DNA from: Mantamonas sphyraenae
Lineage: Eukaryota > CRuMs > Mantamonadidae
Assembly: GCA_026936335.1 (NCBI GenBank)
Contig: JAPMXV010000042.1
Coordinates: 434,001-498,000 of the forward strand
Reading direction: 5' to 3'
Length of the DNA: 64,000 nucleotides
Shown here: piece after piece, positions 23,119-33,664 of the stretch
Position numbering within the stretch: position 1 is the first letter of the stretch
How the letters are laid out: every line of letters begins with the position of its first letter
Notes under the pieces: generated by a model
The model's input: only the letters and a program-made list of their open reading frames with translations
Database searches by the model: none
What the model was told of the DNA's origin: nothing
Program-made: the position numbers and the translations under genes

Positions 23119-24235
23119 ATGTTTGGTCGAGTGGCGAAACGGAGTGTGGTTGTGACGCGTGTGGGATTGGAAGAGGCTGCAGGGGCCATGGGGCAAGTGC
23201 GCTGGATGAGCAGCAGCCGCAACAGTAGCAGCAGCAACAACAAGGGTCGCAAGGCCAAGACGGCCAAGAACGAAGGTCTTTCCAAGGGCGGAGACTCGAG
23301 TCTGACAGGCTTTGCATCCATCAGCGACCTGGTGACGGCTGTGGACGCCGAGCCGAAGCGCAAGGACAGCTTCGAGATGGTCGAATCGCCAGCCTTGTTT
23401 GCCTCGGAAGAGGTTTCCCAGGACTCCGAGCCACGCTTCTTTGATTTCGACGCAGAGGAGACGCACATCACGGTGACGCTGGGGCCGCAGGTGGCCACAC
23501 TGGCGTCGCTGATGCCTTCGGACCATCCGTGTAAGTGGCGGGGAGAGGGGAAAACGCTGTGAGAGGGGACGCCGGAAACGGGCAGGTCGACGAGTACCTT
23601 TGCTGACGCCACAAGGGCGTTGGGCTTATGTACATGCATGCGGGTGTACCTTTGCGGCGACATGTGGGGGTTGCATGATTGTTTGTGGGTGTGTGTGGCG
23701 CGCGTGAAACCTGGACTGGGACGTGTGTGCGGCATGGACGGACTGGACTGGCTGGCTCTGGCTCCCTGTATTTTTCTCAGTTTCGCACTCGCTGGAGGTG
23801 TCTGCATTTGATTCGTCGTCGCCAATCCGGTTTGGCGACCGCATTTTGAGCAACCGGGATGCGCTGTACGACCACGGGGCAAACGCGTTGCCGGAAATGC
23901 TGGTAAACGGCCTGCTGATGTACCCGACCGGGGTGTTCCCCGAGTTTGCGCGTCAGGAGCTGGTGTCGCAGAAGGAGGTGGATGCATCGGCCGAGGCGGC
24001 GAGGGCCGAGGCGGAGCAGGACAGCAATGCGCTGGAGGCAGAGGCGCATGTACAAAGCGAAATAGTGACGCCTGCCGGGCGGACGGTCATTGCCGCCGTG
24101 GAGGAAGAAAACAGCGCTGAGGAGCTGCAAGCAAGCAGTGTGCTCAAGAAGCGACGCAAAAAGGTGCGCAAGCACAAGCTGCGCAAGCTGCGCAAGCGCA
24201 AACGGGCAGAGAGGAAGCGTCTGGGCAAGTTGTGA
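23119..24235 (+). CDS. Mitochondrial small-subunit ribosomal protein mS38 (AURKAIP1/COX24 family)
   Basis: Exons 23119-23530 and 23781-24235 (phase 1 matches acceptor TTCTCAG), 288 residues. The diagnostic C-terminal block is SSVLKKRRKKVRKHKLRKLR followed by KRKRAERKRLG, the mS38/COX24 C-terminal domain that packs on mitoribosomal small-subunit rRNA. The N-terminus (MFGRVAKRSVVVTRVG) looks like a mitochondrial presequence. The middle is Ser/Glu-rich with a conserved-looking IRFGDRILSNRDALYDHG stretch. It follows the mitochondrial MutS by 154 bp on the same strand. Most of the protein is divergent, so the call rests on the C-terminal block. Confidence 0.8.
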
Positions 24236-24272
24236 GGCTGGGAGAACTTTGAAAACGAATCAGTGTTTGTTG

Positions 24273-25361
24273 TCATGCTGCTGGCTCGTCGGCGGGTGCA
24301 GTGACATTCTGCAATTCTTTGGCCGCTGGCACGAATGCACCTTGGGTGTCCTTTTTGCACACGGCGCACTTGGAAGTCTTGCGGAAGCGTGTCAAGGCAC
24401 AGCCCTGGCAGAAGAAATGGCCGCAGCGCGTCTTGACTGGGTTTGTAAACGCCTTGCGGCAGATAAAACAAGCCCAGGGCAGAGGTTCCTTGGGAGCGGC
24501 GTCGGAGGAGTCTCCTTCCGAGGAGGAAGAGGAGGAGGAGGAGGAGGAGGAGGAGGAGCGAGCGGCTTGGGCTTGTTCCCACTCCCTGTCGATCTGCCAG
24601 CCTTGCTTGTAGTCGCCGCGGTCGTGGAGGTATATACACGTGTCGCCGTATCCACAGTACCCGGTCTCTTTGTAGTCCTTGCAGACGTCGGGCTGGTAAT
24701 CGATGGCGACGGAGGAGCGCAAGTTGCTGGAGGCTCGCAAAGGACCCACAGCCACGCCACGCTTCTCTGCATCGGCCCTACCGCCAGCAGAAAAGTCTTT
24801 GCGATAGGCAGCCTGGCCACGGTAAATCTTGTTGCCCTGTTCGTCCTCCTTGAGCTGCTGGTTGGCTTGGCCACGCTCAAAGATGGCCCTGGCGTCGCGG
24901 TCTGTGTCTGTGTGGATTTGTAGGGTGCGTGTGGCCATGTCGTCGTTGGATGTGAGGCCATCATTGCCCGTGGAGGAAAAGTGGACGTCTACGTCGGCCT
25001 TGCGGCGTGTGCTTTGTGCATTGACGGGCGTTTCGATGCGCGCGCGCTTGGCCGCCTGCAAGTGCGCGTCGAGGGAGTGGATCTCCGACTCGTCGGAGGG
25101 AGCAGATGTGGTTTGTACAGAGGGGCTGCTCCCTGGCGCGGTGTGGGCCGGCATATCGGCTTGGGGCTCAGAATCCGCCTCGTCGCGATTCCGCTTGCGA
25201 AATTTCTTGGAGGCTTGGCCCTTGCGCTTGCGTTTGGCGAAAGAGGTCTGGACGGGCGCCTGCGATTCATCTGTGTTGCTGCCCAGGGTCTGATCGATGA
25301 TTTCTTGCTGGCGAGTCTGGCTGCCAATGAGCTGGGTCACGTCTGGCAGCGGCGTTGTCAT
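24273..25361 (-). CDS. RNF113A: Spliceosomal zinc-finger protein RNF113/CWC24
   Basis: A single exon of 362 residues. Near residue 228 a CCCH zinc finger reads YQPDVCKDYKETGYCGYGDTC...LHDRGDYKQGWQIDREW. The C-terminal RING is CFICRKAFTNPVKTRCGHFFCQGCA...CAVCKK, then GAFVPAAKEL. This order and spacing are those of human RNF113A and yeast Cwc24, splicing factors of the Bact spliceosome; RNF113A is also an E3 ligase. A 14-Ser tract lies between the fingers, encoded by the GGA/TCC repeat around 24520-24560. It converges with mS38 (38 bp between stops). Confidence 0.95.
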   Translation of the reverse strand: MTTPLPDVTQLIGSQTRQQEIIDQTLGSNTDESQAPVQTSFAKRKRKGQASKKFRKRNRDEADSEPQADMPAHTAPGSSPSVQTTSAPSDESEIHSLDAHLQAAKRARIETPVNAQSTRRKADVDVHFSSTGNDGLTSNDDMATRTLQIHTDTDRDARAIFERGQANQQLKEDEQGNKIYRGQAAYRKDFSAGGRADAEKRGVAVGPLRASSNLRSSVAIDYQPDVCKDYKETGYCGYGDTCIYLHDRGDYKQGWQIDREWEQAQAARSSSSSSSSSSSSSEGDSSDAAPKEPLPWACFICRKAFTNPVKTRCGHFFCQGCALTRFRKTSKCAVCKKDTQGAFVPAAKELQNVTAPADEPAA

Positions 25362-26178
25362 CTGGGTTTTTCGCTGGTTCAGTCGACGCTGCCAGAAGAC
25401 GCATACTCAAGGATTTCGCGAGAGGGGAACGGAGAGATAGGCACCGAGGGTCCGGGGGGCACTGTGTGGACGCAACGAAAGGGGGCACATGGAGGTGTGA
25501 GTGGGCGAACGGGGCTGCAAGCGTAGTTCCTGACAACCCACACTCGATTTGGGAGCCGGCAAGGAAGCCAGAGTCGTCATCGTGCTGAGATAATAAGGAT
25601 AGAGAGGGAGAATGGGATGAAAAGTGGTCTGAAGAGGAATCTTGGCTGCTGGGCTGCTGGGTGAGGACAACGACGGCCTGGTCGTCACGAGGTGTGGTTG
25701 AGGACCGCGAACGGATGGTGGTGGATGCAGAGACGCCAAAGGAGAGGGAGGAGCTGACGTCGGAAGGAGAAGATCGCTGCTCGCTGTCATGTGTGGAGGT
25801 AGAAGATGGGCTGCTGCTGCTGTGGACGCGTGACCGGGGCCGGGAATGGCTGGCCAAAGGCTGCGAACGATCCGGCGAGGCGGAGTCAGAGGCGTCGACG
25901 CGGGAGCGCTTTGCATCGGGCAGGTTTTCGGCGTCCACAGGCTGCTGGGTTTGAAGTAGAGGCCATTGAGATGCTGGAGCCTCGATGCTGTCCTGGCTGG
26001 GGCTGCGTGTGCGCTTGCGGGGCGATGGGGAAGTGGTTGCCGAGCTCGCTCCTCCACGTGCCTGGTCACGACGAATGCAGTCCTGGCGGTAGGCGTCTAT
26101 GGCCGTGTCGATGTCCCTCATCCATGTGAGGATCTTTTTCTTTTTCCCTCGGGCGATGAGGACGTCGACACTTTGCAT
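25267..26178 (-). CDS. Hypothetical Ser-rich protein, 3' end overlapping RNF113
   Basis: From ATG 26178 the open frame runs 303 codons. The first 40 residues look ordered and basic (MQSVDVLIARGKKKKILTWM, then DIDTAIDAYRQDCIRRD). The rest is Ser/Thr/Pro/Arg-rich and disordered, with NLS-like PRKRTRS and AKRSR. The last 95 bases overlap the RNF113 coding start in another frame on the same strand, so the true 3' end may be upstream or spliced. The start is only 12 bp from the most upstream in-frame ATG of the divergent ELP3 gene. I do not recognise it. Confidence 0.4.
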   Translation of the reverse strand: MQSVDVLIARGKKKKILTWMRDIDTAIDAYRQDCIRRDQARGGASSATTSPSPRKRTRSPSQDSIEAPASQWPLLQTQQPVDAENLPDAKRSRVDASDSASPDRSQPLASHSRPRSRVHSSSSPSSTSTHDSEQRSSPSDVSSSLSFGVSASTTIRSRSSTTPRDDQAVVVLTQQPSSQDSSSDHFSSHSPSLSLLSQHDDDSGFLAGSQIECGLSGTTLAAPFAHSHLHVPPFVASTQCPPDPRCLSLRSPLAKSLSMRLLAASTEPAKNPDDNAAARRDPAHWQPDSPARNHRSDPGQQHR

Positions 26179-26190
26179 GCGAGCAGCAAG

Positions 26191-28251
26191 ATGATGGCGG
26201 CCACGATTCTGCTGCGCCTGCAAGCGCCCAGGGACCAAACACAATCCATGGGACGCCCTCTGCGCACTGAGCGCAAGAAGAACAAGTCCAAGGAACCAAA
26301 GAAGAAGGGCAACAAGGGTAAGTGGGCACCAGAGGTGGGCGCGGGGCGTTGGAGGCGAAATCGCGTTTCGTGGGAATGTGGCTGACGGGTCGCTTGCTTT
26401 CTCCCCCCTCTCTCTCTGGCACACACACACACACCAGCATCGTCGGCGGCGGCATGTCTGGCAGACATTGTGTCCATCCTAATCGATGGGTACGAAAAGG
26501 GCAAGAGTATGAATGTGACGCGGATCAAGGGCCAGTGCGCAGCGCGGCACCATTTGAACCACACGCCAAAGTTGATGGAGATCATTGCGGCGATTCCAGA
26601 GGACTACAAAGAGAAGTTGACGCCATTGTTGAAGGCCAAACCGATCCGCACTGCATCAGGGGTAAGTGGACGCGTGTGTGGCAGGCCCAGGAAGGTGTGG
26701 ATGGAGCGGTGGCGGGGTGCGTGTGGATGGAGAGCGAGTGTCCGCGGAGTTTTCTGAGGTTTGGCCGCGTTAACACGGACACGGGGCTCGGACATGGGAC
26801 ACGGACATGCGTGACAGATTGCAGTGGTGGCTGTGATGTGCAAGCCGCATAGGTGCCCACACATTGCATACACAGGAAATATCTGTGTGTACTGCCCGGG
26901 CGGCCCGGACAGCGACTTTGAGTACTCGACACAGTCGTACACAGGGTACGAGCCAACCAGCATGCGTGCAATCCGAGCTCGATACAATCCATACCTGCAG
27001 ACACGCAACCGTGTGGATCAGCTGCGTCGCCTGGGCCACAGCGTGGACAAGGTGGAGTTTATCATCATGGGAGGCACCTTCATGTCGCTGCCCATGGAGT
27101 ACCGCGATTACTTTATCCGCAATCTGCACGATGCACTGTCTGGGCACACGTCGAACAACGTGTCGGAGGCGGTGCGGTACTCGCAGCAGAGCAAGACCAA
27201 GTGCATTGGCATCACCATCGAAACCAGGCCAGACTACTGCCTGAACCAGCACGTGTCGTCCATGCTGGACTATGGATGCACACGACTGGAGATTGGCGTG
27301 CAGAGTGTGTACGAAGACGTGGCGCGGGACACCAACCGAGGCCACACCGTCAAGGCGGTGCAAGAGAGTTTCCAGATCGCCAAGGACGCCGGATACAAGA
27401 TTGTGGCTCACATGATGCCCGATTTGCCCAACGTGGGCATGGAGCGGGACATCCTCGGGTTCAAGGAGTTCTTTGAGAACCCTGCGTTCCGCACAGACGG
27501 ATTGAAGATTTACCCGACCCTTGTCATCCGCGGCACGGGTCTGTATGAATTGTGGAAGACGGGCAGGTACCAAAACTACCACCCGGACGAGCTTGTGGAC
27601 CTCGTTGCGAAGCTGCTTACGATGGTGCCTCCGTGGATGCGTATCTACAGGATCCAGCGCGACATTCCGATGCCCCTGGTGACGTCGGGCGTGGAGTATG
27701 GCAACCTGCGGCAGCTGGCGCTGGCGAGGATGAAGGAAATGGGCAGTGTGTGTCGCGATGTGCGCACACGTGAGGTGGGCATCCAGGACATCCACCACAA
27801 GGTGCAGCCGGAGGAGGTGGAGCTGATCCGACGTGACTACATGGCCAATGGCGGCTGGGAGACGTTCCTGTCGTACGAGGACCCGACGCAGGACATTTTG
27901 ATTGGTCTGCTGCGACTTCGCAAGTGTGGATCGTCCACGTTCCGTGAGGAGCTGCAGGGCAGGTGCTCGATCGTGCGCGAGCTGCACGTGTACGGCAGCG
28001 TGGTGCCGGTCCACAACCGGGACCCCAAGAAGTTTCAGCACCAGGGCTACGGTAAGATGTTGATGGAGGAGGCGGAGCGAATTGCGCGGGAGGAGCATGG
28101 CAGCGTGAAACTGGCTGTCATCAGCGGTGTGGGCACGCGCGACTACTATGCCAAGCTGGGGTACTCCCTCGATGGACCGTACGTGAGCAAGATGCTGTAC
28201 GGCGAGGAGGGTGAGGACGAGGAAGACTGGTGGGGATTGGATGGTGTGTGA
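26191..28251 (+). CDS. ELP3: Elongator catalytic subunit ELP3
   Basis: Exons 26191-26317, 26438-26661 and 26818-28251; 594 residues. The radical-SAM region carries [22 protein letters not shown] with the Cys cluster, then [13 protein letters not shown] and IETRPDYC. The C-terminal GNAT acetyltransferase domain ends with [16 protein letters not shown] and [15 protein letters not shown]3 performs tRNA wobble-uridine carboxymethylation in the Elongator complex. An N-terminal Lys-rich leader precedes the conserved [16 protein letters not shown] 26248 ([15 protein letters not shown]) gives a start more like family members and is the likelier real one. Splice phases and residues across both joints match the family ([12 protein letters not shown]). 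Confidence 0.96.
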
Positions 28252-28300
28252 ACGAGGGGCAAGTGCGCCGGAGCGGCCAGTGTGCAGGAAACAAAGAACC

Positions 28301-29002
28301 ATGCTCAATCGAGTCGGCCGCAGAGACATTGCGGCTGCAGTGGATTGCACCATTGTAGCGTTGATTCTCGTGGGCGTTGGACTCTATTTTCTGATTGTGT
28401 ACGGCAGCCGCGTCAGCTACGAGACAAACGCGGTAGAGATGCTCCATTTCACAAAGACAGACTGTGTGACGGGACAAAAGCGCATGGAACACAAGGATGT
28501 GCAAGGAACGGCGAGGCCGGGGCACCGGGCAAGCATCGATGTGGTGTACACAGTTGCGCCAAACAACATCACGATCAACTCGACGGCCCACGACCTCATT
28601 GGGGGCCAGTTTCTTCCCAACCAGGAGCATGCCCTGCGCTTCTACATGCACTACCAGCGAGGCCACACATATCCGTGCTGGTACGATCCAAAGAGCAACA
28701 CCACGGTGTCGTTGCACCAGGGCAACGCTCCCACCGAGTGGCACACATACGCCACACTGGGGCTCATCAGCGCGGTGGTTGTGTATGTCGTGGTCATTGT
28801 TCTTGCCTCTGTGTTCTGCTTCTACCAGATAGTGCCCTTGGTCAAGAACTGGTTCGGGCACAATGTGCAGCGCGAATACGACGAGGCCGCAGAGCTTCTC
28901 AACAGGAACCGAGAGGCAAACGACGGCGGTGACGATATCCAGGATGCAGACGATGCCGATCCGCGCTTCCCTGGCGAGGGCAACCGCGTTGGCTATGCGT
29001 GA
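28301..29002 (+). CDS. Two-pass membrane protein, DUF3592-like
   Basis: A single exon of 233 residues. Membrane helix 1 lies at about 13-34 (TIVALILVGVGLYFLIVYG), a roughly 110-residue loop with NxT/S sites and the motif GHTYPCWYDPKSNTTVSL, then helix 2 (LGLISAVVVYVVVIVLASVFCF) and a charged tail. A small domain between two helices ending in Tyr-x-x-x-Tyr-Asp-Pro is the DUF3592 pattern. Function unknown. It starts 49 bp after ELP3 on the same strand. A similar protein lies at 33830-34361. Confidence 0.65.
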   Translation: MLNRVGRRDIAAAVDCTIVALILVGVGLYFLIVYGSRVSYETNAVEMLHFTKTDCVTGQKRMEHKDVQGTARPGHRASIDVVYTVAPNNITINSTAHDLIGGQFLPNQEHALRFYMHYQRGHTYPCWYDPKSNTTVSLHQGNAPTEWHTYATLGLISAVVVYVVVIVLASVFCFYQIVPLVKNWFGHNVQREYDEAAELLNRNREANDGGDDIQDADDADPRFPGEGNRVGYA

Positions 29003-29138
29003 GGCGTGTGGGAAGTGACTCAGGAGGGCGTGTCGCGTTTGTGAAGGTTTGATCCGTGTTGATTTCAAAACCAATTTGAACTGTGACGCTCTCATGTCGC
29101 ACAACCAACATCCTTTGCTCGGTTCTCTTATGCTGTGG

Positions 29139-29799
29139 TCACTGTGCACTGCTTGCTTTGGCCTTGCCTTTGCCGGCTGACGCGTCGGAGGCTGATGAGT
29201 TTGCCCAGCTGTAGTCGCTGTCAGGCTCCTCGTAGCCGTCCCATTCGTCCTGAGCGTGCTCATACATGTACATTTTGGCGACTGAGTTGTAGCCACGGAG
29301 ATCACCGTGGCGAATGAGGTTGCTTGCGTCGCAGTTGAGCGGGGAGTTTTCGTTGCCGCTGGACAAGAGGACGATGATGTTGCGGCAGACGACCTCGAGG
29401 GAGTAGGCAGCCGTCCACTTGTCCTTGAGGATGTCCAGGCAGATTTCGCCGTTCATGTCGATGTTGGGGTGGAAGACCTTGTTGAGCATGGTGACCTTGG
29501 GCGGAACCATGGGGTAGTCCTGGCTCACCTGGATGTCCAGCTCGTAGATGCCTCCTTCGTAGGGAGAGTCGGGCGGGCCTTCGATCTTGGCCGTCCATCT
29601 GTACAGGTTGTCTTCCGAGGCCAGCTGCAGCCGGATGTCCGTGTCTTTGGAGCGCCGCGCCGTGCGAAACTCCTTCATGAGGCGCGAGTGCGAGCTCTGA
29701 ATGGGCACACGCAGACGATGGTCGAGTGTGAGTAAACTACACAAACAAAGTGGGGAGTACAGCGAAGGAGGAAGGGTGAAGAGGGGTTGCACACACCAT
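29139..29799 (-). CDS. PEX4: Peroxin-4, peroxisomal ubiquitin-conjugating enzyme
   Basis: Exon 1 is only the ATG (29799-29797, donor GTGTGT); exon 2 is 29696-29139 (acceptor CATTCAG); 186 residues. UBC features: GPPDSPYEGGIYEL, FHPNIDMNGEICLDILKDKW with catalytic Cys87, and the distinctive PEX4 continuation SPLNCDASNLIRHGDLRGYNSVAKMY, which is close to plant PEX4/UBC22. PEX4 mono-ubiquitinates the import receptor PEX5 for recycling. The C-terminus adds an acidic/Ser and Lys extension. The N-terminus SSHSRLMKEFRTARR parallels plant PEX4 only if the intron is removed, which supports the ATG-only exon. It diverges from FUZ, 123 bp away. Confidence 0.88.
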
Positions 29800-29922
29800 G
29801 GCAGCAGCTTGGAGGGATGTTTGTTGCGGCGGCTGGCGCAAAGGTTGAAACTCCGGCTCATTCTCGAGGGTGTGTTTCCGGCGGGGTGGTGAGAAGCACA
29901 GACAAAAGGGAAACACATAGAA

Positions 29923-31593
29923 ATGAGTGCGGCGGGATTGTATGTTGTGTCGTACACAGGCACGAAACTGCTGGAGCGGGAGGTGGTTGGGGTCAAGGCT
30001 GCGTCGTCGGCGTCGCAGATTGCATGGGGTGTGGAACAGACGGGGAGCAACAACACAGACGGGATTAAAGTGCAGGCGTTTGGCAGCGAAGACGCACAGG
30101 TGGCACTGGCCACGTTTCACGACAACCTGACGATCATTGGACTGACGTCGGAGCAGGTGCCCCAAAAGGACATGCAGCGGTGGCTACACTGTGCGTACGA
30201 CATCCTGGTGGTGTACCTGGGGCTGAACACCCTCAAGAGCGGAGCACAAATCGACCAGCTGACCAACCGCGACGTAAAGGTGGGTGTGTTTTTTCAAGCG
30301 GAGCGCTGGCTTGGCGCGAAAAGATCACAGACACAGCCATGGGTGACCCTGCACAATTTGTTGGACTGACACCAGGGCGTGGGCGTGTGATCTCATTGCG
30401 TGTGTGGACACCAGGTGGTTGTGCCGGCCATGGATGTGCTGCTGGGGTTGAGCGGGAGTGTGGGGTCGAAGCTGAGGAGGCTGGACACCGTGTTGCTTGA
30501 GGAAGGGGAGGTTGCACTGCTGAAACGAAGCATGGGTGCGTTCGATACGGGACTGGCGGAGTGCAGGGAGAGCGTGGCGCACGTGGAGGCCAGGGAAGGC
30601 AACGCGCCGTTTGCTGTGTACGCATGTGTCATGATACACGGAAGGCTGGCATACGGGAGTGCGAGCTGGTTTGAATTGCACGAGGACGACCGCTTTGCCA
30701 TCCAGACAGTGTTGGCGAGTCAACCGGGAGAGTTTGCGCGTGATTTGCCGCTGTTCTTACCGCAGATGAGTGCGACGCAACGGGTACGGCTGGTGACGGT
30801 GTGCATCACACCGGGCATGGAGTTGGTGATGGTTGCAGGTGGCAATCCAGATTTGAATGTGATCGTGCGCGAGGCAGGGCGTGCGTTTAGCCGCGTTGCC
30901 GCTGGCTCGATGTCGTCCAACGGGCTGTTCTCCTTATCGGACAAGCTGCAAGCAAACAAATGGAACAGCGAACATAGCTTCTGGAGTCTGGGCAAGAACC
31001 TGCGTGCGCAGGTGGACAGCGGCATTGCCGCCTTGTTGGTTGAAGACCTGGCCGGACACGCCATCGTGTCGTACTGCACCACGTTGGCAAAGCGCATCAA
31101 GTACACCCTGAACAAAGTGAGCCGCGAGTACATGGAGGAGGACGGATCAGACAAAGACAACAACACGGCGGATGTTGGGCGTGGCTCGTCGTCGTCGTCA
31201 TCCTCGTCGTCGTCCTCTGTGGCCGGTGCGGGTGCGGCAGGCTCATCCAAGAGTCGGGTGGTGGAGGAAGATGGGGCCGCAAATGTGGCTGTGGACGTGA
31301 TGGCGGTGCTGCTGGAGTTTTACCAGCAGTCGCAGCTGTTTTACGATGCGGACGACCTGTTGGAAGGCACGTCGCACGAAGAGAGCACAAGAGGGGTGGA
31401 GGTGAACGACGAGCCGCTGGATTCGTACATCCAGCTGAAGAACTACGGCCTGTGTAGCGTCACGCGTGACGGGCGGCGCGTGTATGCTCTCCTCGACGTG
31501 GACGTGCCTGTGTTTGCCATGGTGCCTCTGATCGAGGATCTTCTCGGGGAAAGTGACCTTGTGGCAGCCATGGAGCGTGTGCGTGGAGTGTGA
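29923..31593 (+). CDS. FUZ: FUZ-like planar cell polarity / ciliogenesis effector
   Basis: Exons 29923-30279 (donor GTGGGT) and 30415-31593, phase 0; 511 residues. The N-terminus (MSAAGLYVVSYTGTKLLER) and LATFHDNLTIIGLTSEQ match the first longin domain of human FUZ (SFHDSITLIVLSSE). Later GNAPFAVYACVMIHGRLAYGSASW, FARDLPLFLPQMS and GMELVMVAGGNPDLNVI follow the second longin region (RDYPVYLPH; SLELCLLCG). FUZ works in the CPLANE complex with INTU and WDPCP, recruiting IFT components to the ciliary base and acting as a Rab23 exchange factor. A Ser tract (about 31186-31220) inserts before the C-terminal longin-like part. MON1/HPS-type longin proteins are the alternative. Confidence 0.75.
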
Positions 31594-31645
31594 GGGTGGG
31601 GAATGTGGACGCCAAAGCAGCGAGTAGCCAACAAAGTGAATTGCC

Positions 31646-32305
31646 ATGTTCAGGCGCGTGCAGAGCGTGCGCACAGCAGGGAGTGCTTACGATTTGACCA
31701 ACATGGACTTGGTGCTGCGTCCTCCGGCCAATGTGCGCAGCATGTGTCCTGGGTGTGGGAAGCCCAACGTGCTCATAGCGCGTCGCTGCACCGCGTGCCA
31801 AGAGTCGTTGAAGAATGCAGAGGTGGGTGAAATCGAATGCCCGTTTGCCAAAATTGTTGCAGGCAAGGATACGGAGCACAGAGTGCTGGAGGAGACGGAG
31901 CACGTGCTTGTCTTTGAGGATTCGTTCAAAGTGGCTGAGCACCATCTGCTAGCCATTCCAAAAGCACACGTGTCCAGCATCATGGAGCTTGGCCAAGAAG
32001 ACGCGTGGCTGGTGGACGAGATGGTGCGTGTGGGCGAGCAGGTGCTGGAGAGAGTAGCCGGCGTGTCAGCGACGATCGAGGGATTCAACGTCCCGGTGTC
32101 CATTGACTGGTTGCACCTTCATGTGGTGGCAGGGAAGCTGAAACACCGCAACTGCTTCCGTGCACCGAGGTGGCACAGGCTGGAGCACGTCCAGAACGAC
32201 CTGAAGGACTTTGGGGAGGTGCGCGACCTGTACCGTCACCCGGAGAGGCTGGGAGACGAGGAGGCGTGGTGGGAGGAGCACGTGGGCAGGGCAGAGGTTA
32301 TGTGA
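31646..32305 (+). CDS. HIT-domain protein, HINT3-like, with N-terminal zinc ribbon
   Basis: A single exon of 219 residues. At about 34-55 two CxxC pairs (CPGCGKPNVLIARRCTAC) suggest a small zinc ribbon. The HIT domain follows: ECPFAKIVAG, HHLLAIPKAHVSS, and SIDWLHLHVVAG. In HINT3 the last motif is SHLHLHV. Here the catalytic middle His and last His are kept (LHLH) but the first His is Trp. HIT proteins hydrolyse nucleoside phosphoramidates or transfer nucleotides. Its TGA is followed directly by the next frame's ATG. Confidence 0.8.
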   Translation: MFRRVQSVRTAGSAYDLTNMDLVLRPPANVRSMCPGCGKPNVLIARRCTACQESLKNAEVGEIECPFAKIVAGKDTEHRVLEETEHVLVFEDSFKVAEHHLLAIPKAHVSSIMELGQEDAWLVDEMVRVGEQVLERVAGVSATIEGFNVPVSIDWLHLHVVAGKLKHRNCFRAPRWHRLEHVQNDLKDFGEVRDLYRHPERLGDEEAWWEEHVGRAEVM

Positions 32306-32371
32306 ATGGCTTTGGTGGTGTTGACGGCCGATGGTGAGGATGCGCTGGTGGAGGCAAGACGGCCGAAGGAA

Positions 32372-33664
32372 ATGTCAAGCAAGCTCAGCAAGCCGCAGCA
32401 AAAGAAGCTGGACGAGGCGACAGAGAAGATGAAGGAGGGGCAAAAGTGTGCCAGCAAGGGCCTGTTTCGTTGGAAGGAGGACTGGGATGGGGCCGCACTG
32501 GCGTTCAAGAAGGCGGGGGACAACTTTAAGTTTCTGAAAATGTACGAAGAGGCCAAAGAGGCGTACCTGCTCGAAGCAAATGCACAGGAGGAGTGCGACA
32601 TGTAAGTTACAAGGAACATGCGTGCAGAGAGGGAATGCGGTCGGACGGGACGCGCGTTTGTGCGTGGAAAAGGCGAGGGGTGGTGGGCAAAAGGGCAAGG
32701 GGTTCACTCCAGGAATTGAGGTCCAACTAACCCGTGCGCTGGGGGGCGAACACACAGCTTCTTCCACGCGGCCAAGGCGATGGAAAACGCAGCCTTGATG
32801 TGCGAGAAGCTGGAGGAGAAGGACTTGTGGCTGGAGTACATGCAGAAGAGTGTGTTCCACCACCGGCAGAATGACAACGTGGGCGCAGCGGCGGAAAGCT
32901 TGGCGCGCGTAGCTCGCAAGCTGGAGAAGGATGAGCCCGAGCGAGCACTGGAGCTGTACCACGAGGTGCTTGAGCTGTATGGCGACGAGGACAAGGAGGC
33001 GTTCCAGCACGAGCACTTTCAGCGCATGTACCCGCTGCTGATCAAGGCGGACGACTACAAGGGCATCCTGACGCTGCTGGAGAAGCAGCTGGAGTCGTAC
33101 ACGAAGCAGGAATCGCAGCACAACGTGCTCAAGATCATGGTGTTCCTCACTGTGGTCTGCCTGAAGTGGGACGACTACGCAACGGCGGACAGGTACTACC
33201 AGACATTCCTGAGCACGCCTGGGTACGCAGGCTCGGAGGAGTCGCGTACCATCTCCACGCTTCTGGATGCATGGGAGCTGGCCGATGCAGAGATGCTGGA
33301 GTCGATCAAGAAGAGGTCGTCCTTGAAGCACTTGGACAACGCCTTTGCCAAATTGGCCATGTCGCTGGAACTGCCCGAGGGTGCCATGCCCATCAAGGCC
33401 AAGGTGCAGACCCTGGATCTGGGGGGTCCCGAGGAGTTTGCTGCTGAGCAGGAAGCAAAGAAGGCCGCCGGCGGCAGCAGCAGCAACCCGGGCGCGGAAG
33501 ACGACGACGACGAAGGACTGGGAGTCGAGGAGACTCCCGAGGAGGATGAACCGGAGGATGCAGGTGATGCAAGTGCTGAGAATCAGAACACGGGAGCAAG
33601 CACTGGAGCAAGCGCCCCGGCTGCCGAGACGACCGCCGAGGACGACGAGGAAGACTTTCTCTGA
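32372..33664 (+). CDS. NAPG: Gamma-SNAP vesicle fusion adaptor
   Basis: Exons 32372-32601 and 32758-33664 (phase 2, AT plus C), 378 residues. TPR-like helical pairs match gamma-SNAP: LFRWKEDWDGAALAFKKAG, FFHAAKAMENAALMCEKLE, EPERALELYHEVLELYG, DDYATADRYYQTFLSTPGYAGSEE, and SSLKHLDNAFAKLAMSLELP. SNAPs recruit NSF to SNARE complexes for disassembly. The C-terminus is a long acidic disordered tail ending EEDFL. An earlier in-frame ATG at 32306, abutting the HINT3-like stop, would add 22 residues; I prefer 32372 because it matches the family start. Very tight tandem spacing (66 bp). Confidence 0.92.
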
